A stretch of 64,000 nucleotides of DNA. Origin: Tenacibaculum maritimum NCIMB 2154 (GTDB lineage: Bacteria; Bacteroidota; Bacteroidia; Flavobacteriales; Flavobacteriaceae). This document shows positions 25,907 through 34,610 of the stretch, piece by piece. The notes beneath the pieces are model-generated. The model was given only the letters and a program-made list of their open reading frames with translations. It was not told the DNA's origin and ran no database searches. The DNA is taken from contig NZ_LT634361.1 of assembly GCF_900119795.1 (NCBI RefSeq), positions 434,001-498,000 of the forward strand. Direction: 5' to 3'. Numbering within the stretch: the first letter of the stretch is position 1; each line of letters begins with the position of its first letter. A program made the translations under genes and the position numbers.

Positions 25907-25962
25907 AAGATAAAATCCCTTATTAACTTATGGGTAAACCCAGCAATAGTGATTGTCTTAAT
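25900..25962 (-). pseudogene. Gene-tail remnant, left flank of the island
   Basis: On the minus strand the last 20 codons plus stop of a lost gene, ending ITIAGFTHKLIRDFIFY. The same-length tail ITIAAFARKLVRVFIFY occurs on the minus strand at 35160-35222, 12 of 20 residues identical. It overlaps the end of the dehalogenase gene. The gene of origin is unknown. Confidence 0.5.
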
Positions 25963-26212
25963 GAGACTGTGATGCATAGCGCAACGCATAGAATTATGAA
26001 AAGAACATCACTTGTACTGTCTAACTCATCGCATTTTATCTAATAACTAGTTAGTTTGTTTTTAAGCTGTTTGTTGCTGAAAAATGAAACTAAAGGGAGG
26101 GTTATACTTGAGTTTTTTGCTTAAAACAAGTTCCAAAATAATTTGAGCTATCTATTGGTAAAATACAATATCCTATATAGTAGGTGATTTCTTATGTTAC
26201 CCTTGATTTTAT

Positions 26213-26242
26213 CCTTCGTTTTTTTGGAGAAAAAAACGAAGG
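26213..26242. terminator. Strong hairpin terminator
   Basis: A perfect 13-bp stem CCTTCGTTTTTTT with its complement around a GGAG loop, in the gap after the dehalogenase gene. Likely rho-independent; the long A/T arms would act in both directions. Confidence 0.6.
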
Positions 26243-26314
26243 AAAGGGTTAACTTATACAACTAAAAGATGATTATTAAAGCGTACAGATGATACAGTAA
26301 GCAAATAGCAGGTA

Positions 26315-26736
26315 CATACTTCCTCCATTTTTATTCTCAAAAAATGCAGAGAAATTCACCTTATCAATCTAAAAAATCCATGATTAAGTTCGAATCTCTC
26401 TATAAAATTCCAAAAACTTCTTATAAAAAAAAGAGAGAATTATTTCAGTTAAAAAAAATATAACCTATTGATATATAGTGTGAATCTGTACAAGCTTTTT
26501 GGAGATGGTTGAAAAGTTTGTACAGAAAAAAGGGTAGAAAACTTGTACAAACTTTTTGGAGGTGGTTGAAAAGTTTGTACAGGAAAATGAGTAGAAAACT
26601 TGTACAAACTTTTTAGAGGTGGTTGAAAAGTTTGTACAGGAAAATGGATAGAAAACTTGTACAAACTTTTTGGAGGTGATGGAAAAGTTTGTACAAAAAA
26701 GAGGGGGCAAAAAACAAACGATTCTTTTTAAAATAG
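26315..26736. repeat. Left long direct repeat with four 57-bp hairpin units
   Basis: This stretch repeats at 34760-35122. It begins with CATACTTCC, holds a shared ~150-base AT-rich segment, then a tandem array with an exact 57-base period. Hairpins lie at 26487-26524, 26544-26581, 26601-26638 and 26658-26695. Each is 38 bases with arms TGTACAAACTTTT and AAAAGTTTGTACA around a GGAGGTGGTT-like loop. The copies end with the same AAACAAACGATTCTTTTTAA block. Open frames through the array are repeats, not genes. Confidence 0.9.
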
Positions 26737-26748
26737 GAATATTTAATT

Positions 26749-26852
26749 TACCTTAGCAGCAGGTATTGATGGTGGTATTTTGGGAGCTAATGGATTGTCA
26801 AATTTGCTAGGTGATCCAGCAATCAAAAAAGAAGTATATCCAACATTAATCA
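26749..26852 (+). pseudogene. Possible C-terminal coding remnant
   Basis: Between the left repeat and the TANFOR gene a frame without start reads as a protein tail (AAGIDGGILGANGLSNLLGD, then a short end and stop). The composition looks coding, but no family is recognised. The rest of the gap from 25963 to 26909 holds only the terminator and the repeat array. Confidence 0.3.
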
Positions 26853-26909
26853 GATAAGGAAGGTTTAAATCACTTCAATGATATAACCTTCTAAAAAAAA
26901 TAAATAAAG

Positions 26910-29900
26910 ATGAAAAAGAGGATTCAATATATGATGGCCATGGTATGGTGTGTTGAGAAGCCATACGCAGTATGCAAAGAAACCATAGGTAATTTCATGG
27001 CAAAAAGACAAGGTACCATCGATCAATTCTTAAAAAGGCACTTTCTACAAAATAGCCTATTGCTTACGGTTTACTTTTTACTATGCATATCGCTGACCCA
27101 TGCCCAACGCTATCCAGTACAAGTAACGCAAACAATCATTCCTCCTTATACGACCAAACTGAGTGATTACACCAGCGCCAGCGATGTCAAACTACGCTTA
27201 CATCTATTGTTAACCGATGTGGTAGCCAATAATAAGCAAGTACGTCTAAAATTACGTATCCAAGGTAATGGACTTGATATACGTTCTGTAGATTTTGTAC
27301 ATGGTGCAAGTCCTATATTTTTAAATGGAGGTGTTTCAAATCAATATACAAACATCGATTTAAGTTCCTATTTTGAACCCAATAATTTAATAGGAATCAC
27401 CCCACGGCAATACCAGAAATCTTTGCCCGAGGGAGTATATACCTTTTGTTGGGAAGTATATGATGCGTTTACCAACGAACAATTGAATCACCCAACATTA
27501 GGCTGTTCTAATATTTATTTGCTTTTAAACGATCCTCCTTTTTTAAACGTTCCCTATAAAGGCGACCAAGTCGTGGCACAAGATCCAATGAATATTATTT
27601 TTCAATGGACGCCCAGACATGCCAATGCGAGCAATGTATCATATGAATTTGAATTACGAGAATTATGGGACACTCAAATAGCTCCGGAAGCAGCTTTTTT
27701 AACGTCCCCTAATTATTATACAGAAACCACAGCTACTACTACACTATTATACCATATTGGTAAGCCAACATTATTGCCGAACAAACGATATGGTTGGCGG
27801 GTAAGAGCGGTATCAAGAACAGGGCTAAGTAAGAACTCGGTTTTTAAAAATGATGGGTATAGTGAGATCTATTATTTTACCTATAATACGGCTTGTTACC
27901 CACCTAGATATGTACTTTCAGAAGCAGTAGGTAAAGCGCGTATTCAAATACGTTGGCAAGGGATGCCTGAACATAAAAGATACCATGTTCAGTATAAAAG
28001 AGCAGACATTCCTGATGCGGAATGGTTTGAGGTATATACTTACAATACACAGGTGCAAATTAGCAATTTACGAGCAGGCAAAACCTATGTTTTTCGAGTC
28101 GGAGGTAGTTGTAATGAGCTGAATGATTTTAACCCTTTGTATGCTTATAGTGCCATTAATGAGATTAGTCTGCCCGCTAAAAATGAAAAGAGTAGCAGCT
28201 ATACTTGTGGTATTGTACCAGAAATAGAAATAAGCAATACCCAGCCTTTGCAAAATATAGGGATTAATGAAACTTTTACAGCGGGTGATTTTCCAGTAAC
28301 GATCAAGCAAGTATCAGGGAGTAATGGTCGTTTTAGAGGAGTTGGTTATATTGTAGTGCCTTATTTAGCAGACACAAAATTAGCGGTAAGTTTTACTAAT
28401 ATTCGTATCAATACGGATTATCAATTGATAGAGGGGGTAGTAAGTACGACGTATGATGCTACTTGGGGTGATGTGGAGAGTGCAGATGAATTTATTGATG
28501 GGTTAGGAGATTTGATTGATGAAATTGAAGAAACTGTTAACACTCTTTTTGAGAATGGAGAAATAACTTCAGAGGAAAAAGAAGACGCTTTAGGTCAGTT
28601 AAATGAAGCTACAACAAACTTACAAGGAGCAGCAGAACAGCAAAACCAAGCAGATGAGAAAAAACAACAAGCAGAAAAAGCCGAAAGTCCTGAAAAAGAA
28701 AAACTACAAGAAGAAGCTGAAAAATTAGAAAAAGAAAGCAAAGAAACACAACAGGAAGTAAATAAAGCTCTTAATGAATTACAAAATAAGTTTGGAGTTA
28801 AAGGAAAAGATGGCGGTTTAGAAATAAAAACAGATGCCTTTTTTGATGGAGTTATTAGTTATGGAAAAGGGAAAAATGTTATTACCCATAAACGTTTAGA
28901 TGGAAATGGAGAAATTTCTATTAATACAACTGACCCAAATAATAATATTCCTGATACAAGTGATTATAATTTTACTCATAACGGAAAACAATATAATGTT
29001 ATAGTAACACATTCAAATTCTACAATTGAAGCTATAAATGATGCAAAAGATAAGGCAGTAAACCCAAGCACAGGAATTGTCATCTATTTTCATTACGATT
29101 TAGAAAAAGAAAACTTAGGTTATACTGTAAATTTTGCTCCCGATTACTTTGGTAATTTACCTAATCAAGATTTTTTAGAGGTTCAAGAATTACACAAAGA
29201 AGCTTTATTAAACTTGTTAAAGCAATTACAATCATCCGAAGATATAATTAATGTTATTTATAATAATGTTTTAGAAATTAATACTCTTTTTCAAGAGTCA
29301 TTAAATAAAATACAATTACCTGAAACTATTTGGAATCCTGACGCTGAAAATTATACGAATAATGATTTCCATTTTGAGCCTTTAGAGGCAGGTCTTATAG
29401 ATGGAGCTATCGAAGAAATTAAAAGTATTCCTTTACTTATTAGTTTGGTAGTAGATTATAGTACCAATCCTAAAACTAGAAAAAAAATAAACAAAGCATT
29501 TTCTGATTTTGACTTTACAAATGTTATGGATAAATGGTATGAAAGTAGAAAAGACCTTTATACCTCAGGAACAATACATAAAATTGAATATAGAACAGGA
29601 AAAGATGTTGTAGAAGTTGGAACTTTAATTGGTAGAGGTGGCCTTGCTACTTTAGGTAAAATTAAAAAAGGAACAGACCTTGTTGAAGGGGTAACGAGTG
29701 CTATTAAAAAAGTGGCTAAGGAGGGGGGGGAAGCTCTGAGTTTTCTAGAAAAATCAAAACTTTTTATAAAAGGTGAGAATGCATTGTTAAGGTATTCTCG
29801 AAAAGATGGAACTTTTTTTATGCATAAATCTCCGTCAAATCCTAATTTGACTACAGGGTATTCAAATGAACTTACCTTTAGTTTTAAATATAAAAGTGGT

Positions 29901-30311
29901 TCAAATGCTAATAGTAAGGATGTTTTTGGTAAAATAGGAGTAACTGATGAAGGTTATATAGTAGGTAATTTGCGAAAGCCAACAGGGATGAACAATCAAC
30001 AAATTAAAGGTGTTACTGAAGATGCTATGGATATGGCATTACATCACTTTGGAAAAAATAAAGTTAAAGGGATTAAAGCACTTTGGGTTAAAAATGCAGA
30101 TTTATACCCTAATATGGTAGGAAATAAATCTATAAATTTATCAAAATTTGAAAAAGCTTTAGAAACGATGGATAAAAGTAAAGCAGTTTTTCATACGGTT
30201 ACAGGTACTTATGCTAAATCTCGTAATTTTACAAAGGTAATAGAAGTAAAAAAATTAGAAGAAGCAATAGATGGTGTGTATGGTTATGAAGTAATTTTTG
30301 GAACATTTTAA
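26910..30311 (+). CDS. TANFOR/fibronectin polymorphic toxin with variable C-terminus
   Basis: 1133 residues. A long N-terminus with a late signal-like segment (about 48-66, ending THAQ) is followed by a TANFOR-like region (about 70-330) and a fibronectin type III-like domain (340-440). Next comes a Gln/Glu/Lys-rich coiled segment (about 555-640), a pre-toxin region, and a C-terminal tip from about residue 938. The tip starts at an eight-G run (29723-29730) inside a 19-base sequence that recurs in the next toxin gene. The first 1.6 kb looks richer in G+C than the tail. An immunity-like gene follows after four bases. The tip activity is unrecognised. Confidence 0.75.
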   Translation: MKKRIQYMMAMVWCVEKPYAVCKETIGNFMAKRQGTIDQFLKRHFLQNSLLLTVYFLLCISLTHAQRYPVQVTQTIIPPYTTKLSDYTSASDVKLRLHLLLTDVVANNKQVRLKLRIQGNGLDIRSVDFVHGASPIFLNGGVSNQYTNIDLSSYFEPNNLIGITPRQYQKSLPEGVYTFCWEVYDAFTNEQLNHPTLGCSNIYLLLNDPPFLNVPYKGDQVVAQDPMNIIFQWTPRHANASNVSYEFELRELWDTQIAPEAAFLTSPNYYTETTATTTLLYHIGKPTLLPNKRYGWRVRAVSRTGLSKNSVFKNDGYSEIYYFTYNTACYPPRYVLSEAVGKARIQIRWQGMPEHKRYHVQYKRADIPDAEWFEVYTYNTQVQISNLRAGKTYVFRVGGSCNELNDFNPLYAYSAINEISLPAKNEKSSSYTCGIVPEIEISNTQPLQNIGINETFTAGDFPVTIKQVSGSNGRFRGVGYIVVPYLADTKLAVSFTNIRINTDYQLIEGVVSTTYDATWGDVESADEFIDGLGDLIDEIEETVNTLFENGEITSEEKEDALGQLNEATTNLQGAAEQQNQADEKKQQAEKAESPEKEKLQEEAEKLEKESKETQQEVNKALNELQNKFGVKGKDGGLEIKTDAFFDGVISYGKGKNVITHKRLDGNGEISINTTDPNNNIPDTSDYNFTHNGKQYNVIVTHSNSTIEAINDAKDKAVNPSTGIVIYFHYDLEKENLGYTVNFAPDYFGNLPNQDFLEVQELHKEALLNLLKQLQSSEDIINVIYNNVLEINTLFQESLNKIQLPETIWNPDAENYTNNDFHFEPLEAGLIDGAIEEIKSIPLLISLVVDYSTNPKTRKKINKAFSDFDFTNVMDKWYESRKDLYTSGTIHKIEYRTGKDVVEVGTLIGRGGLATLGKIKKGTDLVEGVTSAIKKVAKEGGEALSFLEKSKLFIKGENALLRYSRKDGTFFMHKSPSNPNLTTGYSNELTFSFKYKSGSNANSKDVFGKIGVTDEGYIVGNLRKPTGMNNQQIKGVTEDAMDMALHHFGKNKVKGIKALWVKNADLYPNMVGNKSINLSKFEKALETMDKSKAVFHTVTGTYAKSRNFTKVIEVKKLEEAIDGVYGYEVIFGTF
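29709..29730 (+). repeat. Toxin-module junction with eight-G homopolymer
   Basis: The sequence AAGTGGCTAAGGAGGGGGG is shared with 31119-31137 in the deaminase toxin gene. Here the G run is eight long, rare in this AT-rich DNA, and lies just before the variable tip (VAKEGGE). It could serve as a recombination point and as a slippage site. Confidence 0.7.
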
Positions 30312-30315
30312 ATAG

Positions 30316-30807
30316 ATGAAGAATATTATAACAAACTTAGAAAGAAATAAAGAAAAGGAATATTCAGATTTCTTTATTGTACATGAATTAATCGACCCTC
30401 TTTATGATTCAATAAGAGATATCGTTGGAGAAAATATAATGATCTTGAATCAAAGTAGAATCTTAATGAGGCAGGGACATATAAGTGAAGGTATAAAAAA
30501 ATATCAAAATTTTAAAGAAGGATGGACTGAATTTAGGGAAATGTTCGATAGACTAAATAAATTAGTTCCTTTGACTTTGAATAAAAATTTATCTGTTATT
30601 GAAGAATTAATAACAAATAGCACAGAACGTAATTTACTTTCTAAAATACCAGTTGCTCCGAAAAAATATCTTGAGGACGATAATTTAAACGAAACAGATT
30701 TAGATTGGATTATTGGTAAGATTAAAGATTATTGGGGTAAATATTCCCAAATATATTCCTCAAATAGATTAAATTATCTTCTTAAAATTAGTAATGTCAT
30801 AATTTAA
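30316..30807 (+). CDS. Candidate immunity protein
   Basis: 163 residues, acidic and helical, no signal peptide, no recognised family. It starts four bases after the TANFOR toxin stop, the standard place for the cognate immunity gene. Cytoplasmic, consistent with binding the toxin tip. Function is inferred from position only. Confidence 0.6.
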   Translation: MKNIITNLERNKEKEYSDFFIVHELIDPLYDSIRDIVGENIMILNQSRILMRQGHISEGIKKYQNFKEGWTEFREMFDRLNKLVPLTLNKNLSVIEELITNSTERNLLSKIPVAPKKYLEDDNLNETDLDWIIGKIKDYWGKYSQIYSSNRLNYLLKISNVII

Positions 30808-30813
30808 TTATTA

Positions 30814-30855
30814 CTACAAAATAAACTGAATTTTTCTTTTAGCGATAAATGCATT
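30814..30855 (-). pseudogene. Tail of an XRE-type regulator gene (remnant 1)
   Basis: Minus-strand codons read NAFIAKRKIQFIL then stop. The same ending (DAFIAKRKIQSIL) closes the larger remnant at 32825-33058. It lies at the boundary between two toxin-immunity cassettes. Confidence 0.55.
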
Positions 30856-30856
30856 A

Positions 30857-31882
30857 ATGAAAATATTATACTACATAAAATATTTGTTTTTTCTTCTGCT
30901 AATATTTTTGTTGGGAGTACAAGGTACATACTCCAAAACGGAGCTAGTTTTACTACAAAAAGAAGTTTCTTTTTCAATTGAGAAAGACCAAAGTTTTCAA
31001 AGCCTAGAAAAAGAACTACAACCTAACGTTGGCTTTTTAAAAGAAAAAGCTATGTTTGTAACTGTACAGTATAGTCATACTGTGAATTCCTATAATTTAT
31101 CTAAAGGACATCTGTGTGAAGTGGCTAAGGAGGGGGGTGGGTTAATCAAACGATTAGATGAACTTAATCTTAGTGTATTAACAAAAAAGTTAGATGACTT
31201 AGGAGATGCAACTAAAGCTAAGTTTTTTGATGATTTTGCAGATGCTTCTGATGACGCTTTGATTGCGCTAAACAATAAAACGGATTTAATTAATTACTGG
31301 AAGACTAATGGTAATTTTTTTAAAAATAAAACTTATTCAGGTAGTAATGTAGATTGGGCTACAACTAAAAATGCGATAGAATCAGGAACAAATAATACTA
31401 ATAAAGCAATTTTAGAAGCTATTGAAGATCGAGTTTTAATCGAGCCTTTAACAGGCTCTAAACCTGTTATGGCAGGTGCTTATTGCCCTGAATTAGGAGG
31501 GGATGTAATCGTAAAATATAATTTAACGACTGCAGAGAAAGTAACTTTTAATTATAATAACCTTGAGCCTGTAATTAAGGATCAAATCGATTATATGAAT
31601 TTAATTCGTCAAGACGCATTAGATGGAGGTAATCTATATGAAAAATTATACACTGGAGTAACTAAAAATAAAATTATAGCAGCAGGTGATGCAGCTAGTC
31701 ATGCTGAAGTACTTGCTTTAGATGCTTTAATTAAGGAAATGAAGATAGCAGGTATTTATAGTTCAAAAGCTGATTTAAGTAAAATATCTGTTTTGGTAAA
31801 AGGAAAAGGTTCTTGGGGAAATATGTGTAGATGTCCTCATTGTTTTCATTTAACTGATGGAGTAAATATGATTGGACATTAA
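30857..31882 (+). CDS. Secreted nucleic-acid/nucleotide deaminase toxin
   Basis: 341 residues with an N-terminal signal peptide (about 1-26), a short N-terminal region, the shared junction EVAKEGGG at about 88-95, then a toxin region. The deaminase zinc site is explicit: HAE at 282-284 (SHAEVLALDAL) and CPHC at 326-329 (CRCPHCFHLTDGV). This is the pattern of the bacterial toxin deaminases related to the YwqJ/Pput_2613/BURPS668_1122 groups; I cannot pick the group. The target base and substrate are unknown. A candidate immunity gene follows after five bases. Confidence 0.82.
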   Translation: MKILYYIKYLFFLLLIFLLGVQGTYSKTELVLLQKEVSFSIEKDQSFQSLEKELQPNVGFLKEKAMFVTVQYSHTVNSYNLSKGHLCEVAKEGGGLIKRLDELNLSVLTKKLDDLGDATKAKFFDDFADASDDALIALNNKTDLINYWKTNGNFFKNKTYSGSNVDWATTKNAIESGTNNTNKAILEAIEDRVLIEPLTGSKPVMAGAYCPELGGDVIVKYNLTTAEKVTFNYNNLEPVIKDQIDYMNLIRQDALDGGNLYEKLYTGVTKNKIIAAGDAASHAEVLALDALIKEMKIAGIYSSKADLSKISVLVKGKGSWGNMCRCPHCFHLTDGVNMIGH

Positions 31883-31887
31883 TAAAT

Positions 31888-32301
31888 ATGACTGAATTAG
31901 AGGTATTAAATAAGCGTTTTATATTTTATGTAAATGATTTTATGTGGTTAGCTCCCTTAAATGAAATTAGTAATGAAGCGACATTTGAAGTTTATAATAA
32001 AGAGTTAAATGTTCCTTTAGTATCCAAAATTTTGGATTTTTTAAATACTGAAAAATACCTTTCTTTAGAATTAAAAAGCAAAGATTTATTATCTAGCCTA
32101 TCAACTCAATTTTGGGATAATACTCTTCTGAGCCCATTATTTCATTTTTCAGGAATTAGATTAAAGGATTTTCAAAGAGAAATAGATTTTCAAATGTTAT
32201 TTCAAATGAGCTCTAATGATAATGATTTTTATGATTATGCTAATTGGATAGTAGAGGTTAAAGATTTTAGGATTGTAGGGGTTTTTAGAGAGCAACTATA
32301 A
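31888..32301 (+). CDS. Candidate immunity protein for the deaminase toxin
   Basis: 137 residues, acidic, no signal peptide, unrecognised. It begins five bases after the deaminase stop, matching a toxin-immunity pair. Function inferred from position. Confidence 0.6.
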   Translation: MTELEVLNKRFIFYVNDFMWLAPLNEISNEATFEVYNKELNVPLVSKILDFLNTEKYLSLELKSKDLLSSLSTQFWDNTLLSPLFHFSGIRLKDFQREIDFQMLFQMSSNDNDFYDYANWIVEVKDFRIVGVFREQL

Positions 32302-32308
32302 ATAATAT

Positions 32309-32812
32309 TTACTCCCTGCTTTTCTGGTCTACTAACTTTAATATACTTGGCATTCTATATTCACCGTGCATATTTAAGATGTGAAAACTAGCTTTTTCTA
32401 AATCAAAGCCAAGAGTAGTAATATATAAAGGCTTTTTACTTTGTCCTCTAAAAACTTCTTTTTTGAGTTTGTTAAGTGTGTGAAAGTTATTTTTGGCAAC
32501 ACCAATTACAGGAGTTTTACCTTTTAATTCGTTAAATAAATAGCCTCCAAGTCCTAGTTTTCCATCATCATCTAAAATTACATATCCATCAATCAAAAGA
32601 ATATCCTCTTTAGGATTAAGATTTAGTTTGTTAATTACACTCAATAAACAAGGAAGTTCTCTTTTGTAGAAAGCCCCACTTTCATATTCTTGAATATCGG
32701 TAGTAATTTCGGTTAGTTCAAAACTAGGTGTTGCATCCCCCCAATCATTTATGCCTACCACAGCAGTATTGGCAAAATTATCGCCATAATATGTATCAAA
32801 ACAATAAATCAA
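32309..32812 (-). CDS. Endonuclease V-like protein
   Basis: 167 residues, shorter than E. coli Nfi (about 220). The catalytic pattern is kept: Asp6 in YCFDTYY, Glu52 in FYKRELPCLL and Asp75 in LIDGYVILDDDG, plus IGVAKNNF near the C-terminal half. EndoV cuts DNA or RNA next to deoxyinosine/inosine, the product of adenine deamination. It is convergent with the deaminase immunity gene, seven bases apart. It may be an ordinary repair gene that the island surrounds, or functionally linked. Confidence 0.85.
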   Translation of the reverse strand: MIYCFDTYYGDNFANTAVVGINDWGDATPSFELTEITTDIQEYESGAFYKRELPCLLSVINKLNLNPKEDILLIDGYVILDDDGKLGLGGYLFNELKGKTPVIGVAKNNFHTLNKLKKEVFRGQSKKPLYITTLGFDLEKASFHILNMHGEYRMPSILKLVDQKSRE

Positions 32813-32824
32813 GAAGAGTCGTTA

Positions 32825-33058
32825 TTATAAAATAGATTGAATTTTTCTTTTGGCAATAAAAGCATCAGTTAGCGTATAGACATAATTTTTATCTTTCTCG
32901 GTCATACGAGCTACTTATTTAATTCTATAGATTGGTTTGTCAGTCATTTCTAAATCAGTATTTCCTGCCAAATAATCCAAAGAAACCTCTAAATCTTTAT
33001 GTTTTAAGTTTTTTTCTTCCTTTACTATTTTGAGTCTATTTCTAAAATTGGTATTCAT
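32825..33058 (-). pseudogene. Degraded XRE-family regulator (remnant 2)
   Basis: Starting from ATG at 33058 the minus strand reads MNTNFRNRLKIVKEEKNLKH, then passes with an apparent internal deletion to VSLDYLAGNTDLEM, meets one in-frame stop (RIK*), and ends YTLTDAFIAKRKIQSIL. This is the layout of small helix-turn-helix phage-repressor-like regulators, broken by a deletion and a nonsense codon. Confidence 0.7.
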
Positions 33059-33150
33059 AATATCTTATTTGTAGCTATTTGGCGGTAGTTTATGCAAATA
33101 TATAGCATAGTTTGAGCAAAACAAATTCAAAAGCCTTACTTTTTAATCAC

Positions 33151-33302
33151 TGGAATGTCTAGTTTTGTTGTGACGATTTTTAAAAACAGGAAAAATCACC
33201 TCCGCTACTTTTAAAGCATTGCAGAAAATACTAGCAACATTATAAAAGACGATAGTTAGCTTTGGTAAGTTTGGTAAAAAACTGTTGGTTAAAATAGACC
33301 AT
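33151..33302. repeat. 152-bp direct repeat, copy 1
   Basis: Matches 34611-34762 over all 152 bases with few differences; both start TGGAATGTCTAGTTTTG and end at AAAATAGACCAT. It is part of a coding remnant. Confidence 0.9.
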
Positions 33303-33533
33303 GTTACAGGTGAAGTTTTAGTAAAAGGGCAAAAGATAGCGCGTTTAAATAAAGAAAAACTTACCTTGTACGTCAAAGCGTTATCTGAAAGTATTGATGA
33401 CAATTTACAGCCAGTAGGTCAATTAATTACTCCAGAGGGATATCTAGTAAAGCTTGATGATGGTAGAAGTATTTATGATCGTGTTTTTAATATTATTGAA
33501 GATACGAACGGAAAGTATAAAGTCAGTAGCTAA
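33174..33533 (+). pseudogene. Broken coding remnant (pre-toxin fragment)
   Basis: A frame without start reads TGKITSATFKALQKILATL, a TAA stop, then KTIVSFGKFGKKLLVKIDHV and 75 more residues. In copy 2 of the repeat the same codon is CAA, so the stop arose by one base change. An ATG-less ORF of 82 residues from TTG 33285 is the distal part. Origin unknown; probably the back end of a displaced toxin. Confidence 0.6.
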
Positions 33534-33564
33534 GTTGGTTAATAAAGGGAGTAGGGTTTTTTAA

Positions 33565-34053
33565 AAATTCCCTAAACCTATAGATTTTGGAGGTGATATA
33601 ATTAAAAATACAGGTAAAAAGCTTAATATTCTTGGTCGCGCCAATCCTAAAAAAGGTTCTATTGGTACAAAGAAAATATATGACGAATTAATAGCCCAAG
33701 GTGTATCTAAAACTGAATTAACTGGATTATTTCAAACAATGCCTAGAGAATGGAATAAAATGAAAATTATCGATATGAATACCAAATATTGGAAAGAAAT
33801 TAATAGGCCACATATTGATAACGTTATTGCAAATGGTGGAGACATTAGATTTATACATGACCCTAGATTATCAATAAATAAATATTCTATTATTGATGAT
33901 TTACCAGAAACAAGCCTTATAGAAAAAGCTTTTAAAGCTAAAGCAAAAAGGGAAGGCCTTAAAAAAATACCTACATTTCTAAAATGGGAGTACGATTATC
34001 TCTTAAAAAGAGGTTATGTAATAAAAGATAATGGATTAATGGTTAAATTATAA
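33565..34053 (+). pseudogene. Orphan toxin C-terminal cassette
   Basis: An open frame of about 162 codons begins right after a stop, with no credible start before an internal ATG at 33739. It reads like a toxin tip (for example KKLNILGRANPKKGSIGTKK, later GGDIRFIHDPRL). The next gene follows after two bases and looks like its immunity gene. This fits a silent tip that could be joined to a full-length toxin by recombination. Confidence 0.65.
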
Positions 34054-34055
34054 AA

Positions 34056-34508
34056 ATGGATATATCAACTTATAAAGCTTTAAAAGCTGATATCTTAAAT
34101 ATAGCAGGGGATGTATTGAATAATTTTAATTTAGAATACATTCTTACTAGCCAATCAGATTTAATAGAGTTTAGAAATAAGTACTTTAGTATTAGGTTTA
34201 AACTAGATTTATCTGGTTTTCCTTATTTTACACAAGTTAAGCCAATATATTTTTTTGTGTTTAATAGTGATCTAATTGAAGTTCAAGAAGATGAATTACT
34301 TAAGTTTTTGAATATTGATAAGGACGAATATGATTTGTATTTTCTTAATCATTATGAGTTAAATGAGGGTAAAATAAATGATACAGATAAAGGGGATATT
34401 TATTATTGTATTGATAAAATAAAAGATGAAATAAAAATATTTTTTCATGCTGTTTTTGCTGGAGATCTAACCTATATAGATTATAAGAACTCTTCTCAAC
34501 AATCTTAA
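34056..34508 (+). CDS. Candidate immunity protein of the orphan toxin tip
   Basis: 150 residues, acidic, rich in aromatic residues, no signal peptide, unrecognised. It is placed two bases after the orphan tip. Retained intact, as immunity genes often are when the toxin is silent. Confidence 0.6.
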   Translation: MDISTYKALKADILNIAGDVLNNFNLEYILTSQSDLIEFRNKYFSIRFKLDLSGFPYFTQVKPIYFFVFNSDLIEVQEDELLKFLNIDKDEYDLYFLNHYELNEGKINDTDKGDIYYCIDKIKDEIKIFFHAVFAGDLTYIDYKNSSQQS

Positions 34509-34610
34509 TTTAATCATGTAGTTCCATATTATAAAGTATTAGAAAGTGTGTCTTTTAAACGTTTTTTAGTAATAGCTAAGCTATATCAATAATATTAAAG
34601 ATAGAAGCCT

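Noticed and set aside
26380..26400. tRNA 3'-end-like GTTCGAATCTCTC in the long repeats as an attachment site
   Set aside because: The preceding bases cannot pair as a T-arm, no integrase is nearby, and no tRNA gene is present in the window.
26449..26710. Repeat-coded open frames and a CRISPR-like look at the 57-bp array
   Set aside because: The units are contiguous, the linkers are near-identical and not variable spacers, no cas gene is present, and the translated frames are only the hairpin repeat read through.
34576..34610. Further XRE-regulator remnant (SIFNIIDIA) on the minus strand
   Set aside because: Similarity to regulator tails is only a few residues and could be chance.
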